From: Septoria linicola
Lineage: Eukaryota; Ascomycota; Dothideomycetes; Mycosphaerellales; Mycosphaerellaceae
Direction of reading: 5' to 3'
DNA length: 64,000 nucleotides
NCBI GenBank assembly: GCA_024114885.1
Contig: CP099418.1
Coordinates: 310,001 to 374,000, forward strand
The notes under the pieces were generated by a model that was not told the origin of the DNA, made no database searches, and worked only from the letters and a program-made list of their open reading frames with translations. This document shows, in pieces, positions 19,246-30,589 of the stretch (positions are counted from its first letter, which is position 1; the number at the start of each line of letters is the position of its first letter). A program made the position numbers and the translations under genes.

Positions 19246-19944
19246 CTATATCTCCCTCTTCACCAGCACCACCGGCCCGGTATATACATGCCGCCCCCAA
19301 AACGTATAATATACCACAGAGACTATTAACATCCCCCCAAACATGGTCGAATTCCAATTCATATTCTGTGGCGTCACCGGCTGAGCCAGTGGCCAAAAGC
19401 TGAAGAACCACAGCGGAACCAAAAAGCACAATGCTGCAATATTTATCGGAAGACCAAACTTCCCTAGCGACCATCTTCGCGGCGGGAGAGGTGCTCCATA
19501 TAGTCGTCGCCAGATCAGACAAGCAATGGTGATGAAGTAGCTGCTAAGAACTGACACTCCGCCGAGAGAATTGATCGCGTTCAGTGCAGTGGAGCAACCG
19601 AGGTTGATGCAGGCGAGGAGTGAAGTGATGACAAAGGAGATGAGGACGGAGCGGAGAGGGATGTTCCAGCCTGGTGTGACGTGAGACACCCAAGCTGAGC
19701 CTGGAATGCCGTTGTCTCGCGCGAAAGACCAGAGTTGACGGGAGGCGGTGGCGACTTCGCTGATGCAGCAGGATGTCAAGCAGACGACTACGATTGAGAC
19801 CATGGTGTTCGTTGCTGCGAGACTTCTGGTTCCGTTGTAGAAGACTTGGATAAAAGGCTGGCCGGTTGTTGTCTCGAGTAAAGTGGCTGGATCTCCTGCT
19901 ACGAAGCAGAGTGTGACGGCCGCAGTTCTCCCGACGAGATGCAC
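19246..19944 (-). pseudogene. N-terminally truncated amino-acid/GABA/choline-type permease
   Basis: The frame encodes about 232 residues that match the C-terminal half of APC-superfamily permeases of the fungal GABA/choline type. Markers are TTGQPFIQVFYNGTRS, the conserved SRQLWSFARDNGIPGSAW, and hydrophobic segments that form about five or six membrane helices. Full-length members have about 500-550 residues and 12 helices. The missing 250-300 residues cannot fit upstream, because only 392 bases separate this frame from the next gene, and the frames there have no permease motifs. The ATG at 19944 is internal to the family alignment and is not a natural start. The last residues (GPVVLVKREI) look like a normal C terminus. 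I infer a 5'-deleted pseudogene. Confidence 0.75.
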
Positions 19945-20336
19945 GTGCCTAAAGCAGGAGTGGAATGAATGTAGAGAAAATCTTAACCTCTCCCTTGGCC
20001 TCGTAAAGGGTGGGTTCCTTAAAGAGGTTCAAGTGATGGAATTTCTGCTTCGGCACCCGCATTTCGCGGCTAGAAGGAAGGAAGACATGACAAAACTGAA
20101 CGGGATAGTATTGCAAGCTGCTTCCCAAACGAATGGCATATTTGCAAGACCATCCGTAACGGTATGACCGGGACACGGCGTCGATAAGTTTGCGTGCTCA
20201 CTTATATGTTCCGACACGAAGGGATTCCGTCAGGCAGGGACTGGGATTAGCATGACTATCTAAGAGCTGTTGCAGCCATCAGTTGCGCCACCCGACCCGC
20301 TTCCAACCACGCCGCGACTGCATCTCTTGAAACTTC
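19945..20336. other. Gap upstream of the permease remnant
   Basis: About 390 bases between the truncated permease and the 3' end of the kinase-like gene. No permease N-terminal sequence is found on the minus strand in any frame; short open frames there are not membrane-like. This is the region where the deletion breakpoint should lie. Confidence 0.45.
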
Positions 20337-21284
20337 CTATTCCTCATCGCTTGGGAGTTGCGCTCGATAATTTGCCATCCAAGCGTCAATCGATGGTGTA
20401 AACGTTTTGTACCATTCAAGACACTCCTGTCTGCGGTCCTCGCACAAGTCTCCGCTTGGGTCTTCCCTCTCATGGTCAAGACGGAGCGACTCCACTTCAA
20501 TCGCAAGCTGCTGCACCGACGGAAAGTCTCCATGCCAGCATTTCCTGATCACGGTGTCCCTCGCGTCATCCGGGTTGGTGAGTGGAAACTGCTTGTTCTG
20601 CAGCAGATACACGACCTCCGGGCCAAGCGCTGGTGTATCCTCGTATGGCTCGTATCCTCGCGTCAGATAGTAGAACACGCTACCGATCGCGAATTGCTCG
20701 GTTCGTGGCCCGAGAAGTCCAAATGTTCCTTTTTGTTCGCCAGCCTCCGATCCTTGAAGTCTTGCGTATGGAGGCGCTCCAGCTTCCAGCTCTTGTTGGC
20801 CAAGCTCCGCTGCGCAATCAAAGTCGGCGAGCTTGAGGTGGTCTGCGGAATTCAAAAGCAGATTGGAGGGCCGAATGTCGCCGTGAGCCAGGCCTAACTT
20901 TTCTAGCCATGCCACTGCGTCTACCAGCTCCGCCATCCAGCGAGACACCAGATTTGTCGGCATCAGTGAGCGCACCGATACAAACTCGCGCCCGTCTCGG
21001 ACCTGATGGGCGCGCAGTCGCGCTTCGAGGTTGCCTCCAGTCATATTTTCCAAGAAGTTGATGTCTGGTAGCCGCAAGAAGCTGCGGACAATATGTGGGC
21101 ATTGGGGCTTTGCTTCGAGCACGTCGAAGATATGGTGCTCATGCTTCATGCCCTTGTTCGCCAGTGTGCGTGCCTGTTTGGCAACAATTCGATCGCTGAC
21201 GACGAAGACCACCCCTACCGCACCCCAAGATATGAGTTGAAGACTCCAAGGGTTACTCGAAGGGGTGTCGTTAGCATGCGACAT
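20337..21284 (-). CDS. Divergent protein-kinase-like protein, 315 aa
   Basis: A single-exon kinase-fold protein. The N lobe has a weak glycine loop (SWGAVGVVFVV, 19-29) and the ATP-anchoring Lys36 in VAK. The catalytic loop is HGDIRPSN (134-141), with Asp136 and Asn141 present but HRD changed to HGD. The metal-binding motif is DFD (154-156) instead of DFG; the metal-binding Asp154 is kept. Later segments (EQFAIGSVFYYLTRGYEPYED) match subdomain IX. HGD with intact Asp is found in many fungal expanded kinase-like families, so activity is possible. It lacks a transmembrane segment or extra domain. Its start codon lies within about 30-60 bases of the AT-rich repeat block, so its promoter is short or inside the repeat block. 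The frame is intact and has no RIP-type stops. Confidence 0.8.
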   Translation of the reverse strand: MSHANDTPSSNPWSLQLISWGAVGVVFVVSDRIVAKQARTLANKGMKHEHHIFDVLEAKPQCPHIVRSFLRLPDINFLENMTGGNLEARLRAHQVRDGREFVSVRSLMPTNLVSRWMAELVDAVAWLEKLGLAHGDIRPSNLLLNSADHLKLADFDCAAELGQQELEAGAPPYARLQGSEAGEQKGTFGLLGPRTEQFAIGSVFYYLTRGYEPYEDTPALGPEVVYLLQNKQFPLTNPDDARDTVIRKCWHGDFPSVQQLAIEVESLRLDHEREDPSGDLCEDRRQECLEWYKTFTPSIDAWMANYRAQLPSDEE

Positions 21285-21889
21285 GTTTGCAAGTTATAGA
21301 CTAGTATTAATACGTCGAGGACCGATAATAGCTGCCAAGCAACTATAAGTAGGGCCCGCGCGGCTTGATCCGTTCTATTATAAAGTGAAATCGAGGAAAG
21401 ACTATTATTATCTTCTATATACGAAATAGCGCGTATAGTTAAATATAAAATAAGCTTATACTTCTTAGTAGTTATATAATCTCTATCTCTCTCTCTACGT
21501 ATATATATAAGATTATAAACCTATAATATAGAAAATATTAATATAGCGAGTAGTATACTTATTAGAATTTAGTTATACTATAGTACGCTATACTTATCTT
21601 TAAAGATTATACGAAGCTATAAAATTAGATACGTCGCCTATACGCCTACTACTTATAGTAGAAATATAGCTTCTAGAATTTACCTAGACTATAGAATACT
21701 AAGAGTATACTCTATAACTTATAGTCTTATAAAGTATCTACTTAAGATATATAGCTATATCGATCGTACTAGTAGCTATACTATACTAGTAGGGATCGTA
21801 AAGATAATTATCTAGAGTATAATATTATTTATTACTAAAGTATAAAATATCCTTAATATAACTACTATCTAGAATATACTATATATAAT
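21285..21889. other. AT-rich sequence without recognisable content
   Basis: Heavily TpA-enriched DNA from just upstream of the kinase-like gene to the LINE relic. No open frame, terminal repeat or protein similarity can be made out. It is probably an over-mutated transposon fragment, and its first bases must include the kinase-like gene's promoter. Confidence 0.5.
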
Positions 21890-22630
21890 ATATAGAGACG
21901 TAAAAGCTACTAGAGAAGAAACGTTATAGAGACTAGAGATATTAAAGAAAGAGCTATATAATACTAATATATAGTTAGAGAAGATTAGTAAGATTAGTAA
22001 AGAGACTAAAGAAATAGTAAAAGAGATAGTAGAGATAGAAAAGATAGAAGTAGAAATTATAAAAGAAATAAAGAATAATAGCTTATAGAATAATAAGAGC
22101 GTACTAATAAGCTATATAGTAGTATTAGTAATTAGTAGCTTAGCTAGTAGTACTTATAGCTCTTATAATACGTAGACTATATCTATATAGAGCTAGTACG
22201 AGATTATAATAAATATTAGAAACTCTATAACTATTAGACGCTTATAAGTAATAAACCTATATAACCTAAAGTCTTATATCGATTATACTATTAAATAAAG
22301 CTCGAATAAATAATTTAGATAAGTAAGACTTATATTAGCTAATTAACTTAAGAGTAGCGACTTTATTATTAGAATAGCGAGTATTAGTAAAATATAGATA
22401 CTACGATAGAGTAGTAATAAGTAGACGTACTATATTAAGAATAGAGCTACTATCTATATACTAATATATAGCGTAATCGTATATAGTATCTATATATACT
22501 TAATAGATATAGATAAATTCGAGTAGAATTAAAATAAAATCCTACTCGAGAATAAGCTATTTATCTTAAATAGAGAAATTAAATATATAGAATAGCTTAT
22601 AAGAAATAGTATAAAGAAATCTATAATCTC
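21890..22630 (+). pseudogene. Relic of a LINE (Tad1-like) ORF1
   Basis: Read on the plus strand through its stop codons, this segment resembles the first open frame of fungal Tad1-clade LINEs. It has a Lys/Glu-rich N-terminal stretch, then a run around 22370-22560 with the order IRIAS...ILRQS...DIDKFE...ENKLFI...EIKYIE. Stops fall mostly where Gln or Trp would be expected. No reverse-transcriptase part is seen; the relic is cut off by the LTR that begins at 22631. Similarity is by eye, so moderate confidence. Confidence 0.5.
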
Positions 22631-22807
22631 TATTAAAAAATAGAGAGCGTTAGAAGCTATATAATATTAAGAAGAGTATAGCGTAGTAAAGAAGAATAGA
22701 GGATTAATCTTAAACTATCTTATATATATAGTATAGTAGTAATATACTAGAAACTAAATATAAAGTTAATTAAGTTAGTTATCTAAGAAGAGAAGAAAGA
22801 GAAGTAA
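22631..22807 (-). repeat. Old Copia-family LTR, part 1 of 3
   Basis: This aligns with the first 177 bases or so of the 278-bp LTR that starts at 22808, but with more transitions. It is interrupted by the complete Copia element and resumes at 29112, after the duplicated target AGTAA. The final piece is at 42428-42475. Confidence 0.75.
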
Positions 22808-23085
22808 TGTTAAAAGTGGAGGGCGTTTATAGATACTATATAATGTTAAGGAGGGTATAGCGTAGTAAAGAAGAATAGGGGATTAATCTTGAACTGACTT
22901 ATATATATAGTATAGCAGCAATATGCTAGAAACTAAATACAAAGTTAATTAAGTTAGTTATCTAAGAAGAGAAGAGAGAGAAGCAAGATGTACCTCTTAC
23001 TAAGCCTTAGGTAGATGCCTTAGGCATCTAGAACTATGCTTAGAAGTCTATATCTAGACTAACTATCTAGGATGTATTCTTAACA
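22808..23085 (-). repeat. Copia LTR, left copy (3' LTR)
   Basis: 278 bp, starting TGTTAAAAG and ending TTAACA. It differs from the right copy at about 15-17 places, all transitions as far as I can align by eye. Confidence 0.9.
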
Positions 23086-24799
23086 CTCCTACTTATGCTA
23101 TATGGTCAGATCTTTTAATAGATTATCTATAGCACTTAAATGCTAGTCCTAATCTTAATTAGTTATTAAGTACTTGCTTTTCAGACTAATAACTAGACAG
23201 CACCAACTGTTAATCTAACAAACTTTCTATACTACTATCTCTTATAAAAAGGTAAAAGAAATGCCTTCTATAAGATCTTCCTCCTCTCTTATATAGGAGT
23301 GGATTGTTTAGGATATAGACTATCTAGTAAGTTACCCCTGTCCTTTCTTATAGCTAATTCTAATAGCTCCCTAGATTCCTTATAGCCTAGTCCCTTACTT
23401 AGTTACATTCTATACAGCTTCTTAGTTCCCTAATAGTCTTTAAGGTATACTATTCTTAGCTATAGGGATCTTATATTAAGCTAGGGAGTAGAGTAACTAT
23501 ACACTAGTGGAGGAGATAATAGCTGCTATAGAGGAGGTCTTTAATATTAACTAGTACTTAGCCTTAGGGGGTGTCCAGTTTAGCTAGGTACTATATAGTA
23601 ATATTGTAGTTAGTAATAGGTCTAATATTAGTAAGGGTATTTAGGACTTTATAAAGTCTAACTAAGGAGGAGTCAAGTAACTAAAATCTTTCTTTTAGAC
23701 TCCTCTTAGTTTAGCTCTAAGGCTTAGAGTTATCTTTTATATATCTTTTATACAAGGTAGAGCTACCTTACAAACTCCTGAAACTATAGTCTATTCTTTA
23801 GCTTAGTGAGACTATCTACTACTATCTCTTTTATATTCATATATTCTATAGAGATAAGTCTGTTCTACTAGAGCTTTCTTATAGCATTATATAAGATATT
23901 AATATGTTTAGACTTGTTATAAACATATGAGTCCTTAACTAGAGTAAGGGTAGCTTGGTTATTACCTTTTAGCTAAATTAGCCTGATTCTAGTAATAGTT
24001 TCCTAGTTACTAAGGATCCTTAGTTAGTAAGAATATTCTCCTACTAACTCTAGGTATCTAAGCTCTCTTAAAAGAGCACTAAGGAACTATAACTGTTTTG
24101 CATATACTCCTATAGCTATGTATTCAGCTTCTATTATAGATATAGCTATAGATTTCTACTTCTTACTTATCTAGGAGATTAGTGTACTATAAAGGAAGAA
24201 GATATATCCAAGGATTGAGACTCTATTAGTCTTGTCTATTATATAGTTAGAGTCTATATATCTAGTAAGGCAGCCTTGACTATTCCTTAAGTATCTTAGA
24301 CCAAGGTCTAGGTTTAATCTCAGGTATCTAGTCAGCTTCTTTAGAGCCTTTATATGTCCTACTATTAGATTACTAACATAGGAGCTTAATCTTCTAAGGG
24401 CAAATGAAATGTCTAGTCTTATAATAGTTATAAGCTATATCTATGTTCCAATAATGGATTAGTACTCCTATTTGTTATATCTTTCATTATTTAGTCTAGT
24501 AGGCTTCAGACTTTTATAGCTGTCTATTAGTAAAAGAGTTAGTAATATAGTCTCTTAACCTATTCCTATCTTAGCTAGGTTCTCTTAGATATAGTACTTC
24601 TAGTTAAGTTTCAGCTAGCCTTACTGTCTATTTCTTGTTAGTCTTATTCTAAGAATCTTGTCTAGTTCTCTAAGATCTTTGATCTTAAAGACCTTGCTAA
24701 GTTAGTCTTTAAACTAGAGGACATCTTCTAGTCTCTCTATAGTAATAGGTATATTATTAATATAGATTAGGATTATTAGGTCTTTCCTTTTCTTATAGA

Positions 24800-25300
24800 T
24801 TAGAAGATATAGGTCCACTTCTAATTGTCTGAATCCTATTCCTTTTAGCTTTGATATATATAGCTGATTCTAGTCTCTTATAGCTTACTTTAGCCTATAG
24901 AGACTCCTTAGAACTTATAAGACTATACTAGTTAGTAGGTCAATACCTAGTAGTAGGATTATATAGATGTCCTTATATAGGGTACTCTCTATAAATGCAT
25001 TGTTTACATCTACTTAGTATAGAACTAGGTCCTTCTTATAGACTATAGCTATAAATCCTCTTAGAGTATCCTACCTAACTATAGAGGCAAAAGTTTCTAT
25101 ATAGTCTACTCTATACTTTTAGGAGAACCCTCTTATAACTAGTCTTGCCTTGAACTTTTTAATAGCTCTACTAAGCTTTCTCTTAACATTAAAGACCTAT
25201 CTTAAGGTAACTAGGTTAGCCCCTTTTAGTAGGACTACTATAGTCTAGGTATTGTTACTTATAAGTGTATCTAGCTCCTTCTAAATAGCTTCTTACTAGA
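24800..25300 (-). pseudogene. Copia reverse transcriptase relic
   Basis: Minus-strand reading gives VDVNNAFIE followed by STLYKDIYI, matching the Copia catalytic region (first Asp motif of the palm). It is interrupted by stops, for example at the position before VDV where Gln is usual. Confidence 0.75.
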
Positions 25301-26299
25301 GATAACCCTACTTAGGATTACTTACTACTTCCTTATAGTTCCTTAGGATTAGAACCTCCTATTTATGTATTCCTACTTCTTTAGTAGCTAAGAATATAAT
25401 CTCTTTAACTTCCTCTAAGAATTCTAGGTCCTATAGGATACCTAGGTTAATAGAGCTTATAGCTAAGAAGAAAGCCTAATACTCTAGGAGTATTTCCTTG
25501 TCTAGCTAACTATTCTAATCTAGCTTAAGCCTAATTAGCTTCAGCTTCTAGTTAAATCTATTAAGTTCTTAGGATACTTTCCTCTTTCTAAGAGTTTGCC
25601 TTAGAGCTGTCTGCTCCTAATCTACCTCTATAGTTTCTTAGGCAGAATTCTTAGATTCTTTCTTAACTTTCCCTTAGTCTAGGAATTTTCTATACTCTCC
25701 TATATCTTCTAGTAGAGGTAGAAGTTATATAAAGAGTTTCTTTCCTTCCTAAACCTGTACTAATAGCTAAGGGGGAGGAGGCTTCTACTAGCCTAGACTA
25801 GAAGCACCTAGGGTACTCCTACTAGCTTATAGAGCAGGCTAGCTAATAGTTCTTAGCCTTCTAATAGGTCTTCTTTCTAGAGCTGAACTAGGGAGATTCT
25901 TAATCTTAATATTTAAGTCTAATTCTCTATCTAGCTTATCTTTAAAGAAGATTATATTAGTATACTACTTGACAGCCTTTATGTCTAGCTCCTAGAACTT
26001 CTATGCCTTTACTATATTATTATAGTATCTAATAAATATAGTATCCTTTCCTCTGTTTATTAGTTTGTTACTCCTTGCCTACTAAGGCTGTGCTCTTATA
26101 TCTATATATACTATAGCTCTACATCCCTATACCTTGAGGTAGGAGACTATTAGTTTAATCCTATTAAAAGCTTTATTAGGTAAGAGCTTGAATCCCTTAA
26201 TATTAGGTCTATTTAGAAGCTTGTTCCTTATATACACCTATACTTCAAGAGCTTCTAGCTAAAACTTAATAGGCATCTTGCTTTCTTTAAGTATTGCTC

Positions 26300-26760
26300 T
26301 AATAGAGGCCTCTAATGTTTAGATAGACCTCTTAACTACTCTATTCTAGAGTGAATTATAGGCCTTAGTTAGCTTAAGGGTAATTCTAAAGTCCTTCTCC
26401 TACTATTTAATCAAAGTAGTAATCTCTCTAGCATTGTTAGCCCTTATAGACTTGAGGAGTGCTACTAACTACCTTTCTGCCTTAATCCTCTAGTTCTAAA
26501 GAGTAGTTAGTATATCTGATCTAGCCTTAAGTAGAAATGCCTATTTCTTTCTTAAGAAGTTATTAACAATCTTAAGCTACTATATAAAACCTTTTACTAA
26601 TAATAGTAATAGTCTATAGATATCTACTAATATAAGGGCTAATCTTTTAGGTCTTCTCTTAATAGACTTGCCTAGGTGTTTCTTTATCTTACCTATTATA
26701 TAGATCCTATACTTATACTCTTCCTAGTTAGGAATTAGAATTCTTTTTTTTAGGTTAGTA
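26300..26760 (-). pseudogene. Copia integrase relic
   Basis: The minus-strand reading includes a Lys-rich segment (GKIKKHLGKS) followed about 15 residues later by VDIY. This matches the region of the first catalytic Asp in Copia integrases. Broken by stops. Confidence 0.6.
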
Positions 26761-28828
26761 ACTTTATAAAGGTTTAAGAGTAACCCTCTTCTAAAGTATA
26801 TAAATCTTCTATACTATAGCTCCTACTGTTTTAGATCCTTCTCTAATAGGGCAGTATAGGCATTATTAACCTCTATAGGATTATATAGTAAGTAATATAA
26901 CTTTTCCTATAGAAGAGGTAATATCTTACTAACAAATAGAACACCTCTAACTAGCTTGGTCTTTATAACTATTTAGCTATCTAGGGAGGTGAGAGTGAAA
27001 TCAGGCTTCTAGACTCTAAATTGCTTACTAAACTGATCCTATAATACAAGATTTACTCTAAGATTAGGAACAAATAGTACTCTATTAAGTAGAACTTCTC
27101 CTCCTAAGATTCCCTTTATCTATACTAGTCTAGAGTAGGTTATATAGAGGTATCCTCCTCCTACCTTGATCTATACTTTCTTTCTTAGTAGCTTTACTAA
27201 TCTAAAGAAGGATAGTTAGTTAGTTATATAGGATAAGGTATAGGAATCTAAGAGCTATTCTTAGAGTAACAACTTGCCTTTAGCCTTAATTATAGAATAG
27301 GCTAACTTATCTTAGTTATTATCTTCTAATAGGGAATTATTATTACTTCTAGAACTAGAGTAAGTTCTAGAATTAGAACTAGAACTAGACTCCTAGGCTA
27401 AAAATCCTTTCTTTAGAAGCTTTCTAGACTTTTCTATCCTTTGAAGCTACTTGCCTATTTTCTAGATAACCTTCTTTAGCTTATTATATAATAATGACTT
27501 ATAGACAGCTTTCTTAATATGTCTAGTATTCCTTAGTAAAAAGGATCTTCTAATCCTCCCTCTAAGGAATAATCCCTAAGAGTCCTTCTAGTTCTTAGTA
27601 CTGTTTCTCTACTAAGACAGTTTCTTAGTAGTAGAGAGGTTAGGACAATCCTTCAACTAGTGCTTCTCTTTCTTATAGAGCTAGCATATTAGTAGGGACT
27701 TTCCTTAGTAGGGCTGCCTAGAATAGAATATAGCTAGACCTATGTCTATCTTGTCTAGATTATCTCTTACCTCTTAGGACTTAAGTAGAAGGAGAACAGT
27801 ATCTATATCTAAGGATAGTTAGGTTATAATAGTATCCTTAGCTGCTTAGTATAATATAGGTAGGGACTATAGGAGATGTTTTAGCCTTTTCTTTTAGCTC
27901 TAGTAGTAGGCTTCCTAAGGATTAATCTTAGTAATCCTCTTACCTAGGCCTCTAAGGTGTCTCTATACTTCCCTAATTGTCTTATTAGGTAACATCCTAA
28001 ATATAATAAACTACTTAATCAGACCTATAGTATAGGACTTTAGGACTCTATTATACTTGTTCTAGAGAATTACCTATATCTTAGCTACTAGTATAGTAAT
28101 ATACTATGTCTCCAGCTCTATCTTATTATCTTTACTAATACTGCATCTAATACTAAACCTGCATACTATATTGTCTTTTAAGAAGTATTAATTCTAAGTA
28201 ATATATATCTAAAGACTAGTGTCCTACTAAACTATATATAGGTTCCCTCTAACAATTAGTTAGCTAATTGCCTAGAACTAGTCCTTTCCTTCTAGCTTGT
28301 CTATCTATAGCTTAAACTATCTCTTCTAGTTAGTTCTGTCTAGGATTGGAATCCTTTAGCTCTTCTTATCCTCTTAGTCCATTATAGAAATAGGTAAATA
28401 GAATGAATAATTAGTAGAATACTTTAGACTAGCTAAGGATTCTAGAGAAGGGTAATTTCTTATAGTAGGGAGACTAGCTCTAAGGGACAGGGATTCCTCG
28501 TATTTAGGAAATTACTAAAACTCAGATCTTTCTCTCTTAGTAGAGTTTCTATTACTAGGTAGTAGGAAGGCTAAGTAGCCTCTTCTAACTCTAGTAATAC
28601 TAGGTATAATAGTAGAGAACTAGGCAGGTATTAATAAAGCAGAAATATACTACTGTCTTATAGAGATCTTTACTAACTTATATACTACTAGGTACAAACT
28701 AGCTTCGTTAGTAATATAGTTAGGGAAACTTCTAGGCCCTAAATGTTTTCTATAAACTATAAGGGATATAAGTAACCTATACTAACATAGGTTGCTCCTA
28801 TTTAGTATATAAACCCGGGCTTATAACC

Positions 28829-29106
28829 TATTAAAAGTAGAGGGCGTTTGTAGATACTATATAATGTTAAGGAGGGTATAGCGTAGTAAAGAAGAATAGG
28901 GGATCAATCTTAAACTGACTTATATACATAGTATAGTAGTAATATGCTAGGAACTAAATACAAAGTTGATTAAGTTAGTTATCTAAGAAGAGAAGAGAGA
29001 GAAGCAAGATATACCTCTTACTAAGCCTTAGGTAGATGCCTTAGGCATCCAGAACCATGCTTAGAAGTCTATATCCAGACTAACTATCTAGGATACATTC
29101 TTAACA
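28829..29106 (-). repeat. Copia LTR, right copy (5' LTR)
   Basis: 278 bp, the same length as the left copy with no indels seen. The second base is A instead of G, a RIP-type change at the terminal TG. Confidence 0.9.
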
Positions 29107-29175
29107 AGTAAGATATATTTCTTACTAAGCCTCTAATAGATACCTTAGGTATCTAGAACTATATCTAAATATCTA
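29107..29175 (-). repeat. Old Copia-family LTR, part 2 of 3
   Basis: The sequence after the AGTAA duplication continues the older LTR (compare TTACTAAGCC and CCTTAGG...TCTAGAAC in the intact LTRs) until the Gypsy LTR begins at 29176. Confidence 0.75.
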
Positions 29176-29455
29176 TTAGTAAGGTAAAGGCCTACCTACA
29201 TACTGTACTTAGTAGTTTTAGTATAAAAGCAAGGTAGTAGCTCGTTTCTAAGATAGTAATGTTTACTCTACTTAATTAATTTAATGTCCTATAGTCCTAG
29301 TATAGGCTCCTAGTCTTAGAACTACTATTTTAAGCTCGTTACTACTAGTTAATTAACGTATTACAAGACTATTACTCTCTAAATAGGTCTTGTTCTATAG
29401 CGACCGCTCTTATACCTACCTAGGAGGTTAGTATTAAGGTAGTTATTATCTATTA
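29176..29455 (+). repeat. Gypsy copy 1, 5' LTR
   Basis: 280 bp, beginning TTAGTAAGGTAAAGG and ending TTATTATCTATTA. The terminal TG/CA expected for LTRs is not visible, probably because RIP changed it. Confidence 0.85.
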
Positions 29456-30589
29456 ATAGAGCCGAAGGTAGGGCTATCTCTTCTCTCTTATACCGGAACT
29501 AGAAGCGTAGAGGGTAGATAGTAGCCTTAAAGCGAGAACTAACGCGCTATAAACATTAATAAGAGGCCTAAAGGAGCCTACGTAAGAGGCGACTTAAAGG
29601 GCTATAATAATATAGAAGCTCCTAGAATATAGATATCGCTCTAACCTAGAAAAGTTATAAATCTCTAGTACCTCTTAGTACGGATCTATTCGGTAATTAT
29701 CGTATAGGTAGTAAGGCGACTTACTATATTAGAGATTTACTCGAGGTCTCTATACCTATAATAGTCTTCGATTAGACCCTAGTTTAGCGTGAAAACGCTC
29801 TCGTTTAGATAGCGTAGAGGCTATAGGATAGGCCGGACCTATCTAGGTAATCTCGTATCCTCTAGTATATAGATCGCTTAGAATAAGCCCTAGTACGGCG
29901 TTAGACGCTAATCGTTTAGCTAAGGACACTAATTACGTCTAAGGCTCTAGACCCGGTATATAGTATAGGCTAACGTAATATTATACTACTATAGTTACTT
30001 AGCGAATTACTCGAATAAGTAAGATAGACGCGCCTAGCTATAAACGGTCGAACTATACGACACGACATACCTTCGCTTATTAGGCACAATTAATACAGCT
30101 CCGATATTATAAGAAAAGTATAACGTTTACCTTTAGACGGCTAATAAAATTTAGACCCTTGTTTTTTTAGTTATCGTTTTAAACGATAACTATATTTTAT
30201 TTAAAACCCTAATTAAGGAGAGTATAATATACTCTTAGAACACCTTCGAACGAGCTCTATAAGTGAATTAGTATCTACTAGCTAGCCTGAAATACTAGAG
30301 AGTAGCTTATCTAACTAGCTTAATAAGTAAATTCGAAGATTACTAGTAAAACTACTACCTACTTTTACTTTATTCTCTCTACTAGACAACGATATATCTA
30401 TAGAGGACTAAGGAGGTACTAACCTTAACCCTAATACTAATATCTTTTAAGGACCGAACTTAGGAGGTAGACTATCTATAGCGTAGTTCTAGCTACTTAT
30501 AGAGACTATCTAAGTAACCTAAAGCTAGAAGGTAATTGTCGCTTAGGTTCCGCTACTACCTAGCTCGGACTAGAATCCCTTCTTTAATA
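29456..30589 (+). other. 5' leader of Gypsy copy 1
   Basis: About 1.1 kb between the LTR and the gag-like relic. It contains the first 25-bp palindrome (30168-30192). No protein character is seen. The primer-binding site should lie immediately after 29455, but mutation prevents naming the tRNA. Confidence 0.5.
30168..30192. repeat. 25-bp palindrome, Gypsy copy 1, site 1
   Basis: Arms TAGTTATCGTTT and AAACGATAACTA around a single T: a perfect 12-bp inverted repeat. It lies upstream of the gag-like relic. Confidence 0.85.

Larger units (their letters stand above)
22808..29106 (-). mobile_element. Complete Ty1/Copia-type LTR retrotransposon, RIP-inactivated
   Basis: Two LTRs of 278 bp (22808-23085 and 28829-29106) bound a 6.3-kb element. 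LTRs begin TGTTA (TATTA in the right copy after mutation) and end TAACA. The 5-bp target duplication AGTAA is perfect (22803-22807 and 29107-29111). Coding relics run on the minus strand in Copia order. Near 27.5-28.4 kb is a gag-like region. Near 26.3-26.8 kb is an integrase relic with a VDIY-type Asp. Near 24.9-25.1 kb is the reverse-transcriptase VDVNNAFIE motif. Near 24.1-24.2 kb is the RNase H segment (LGYIFFLYS, IEAEYIAI). Stops occur throughout. It is less mutated than the Gypsy elements, so probably younger or less exposed to RIP. Confidence 0.9.

Noticed and set aside
20029..20217. Missing N-terminal part of the permease
   Set aside because: A small frame with SEHISEHANL faintly recalls a permease motif (MSEE...A), but the rest is not membrane-like and the interval is too short for the missing half.
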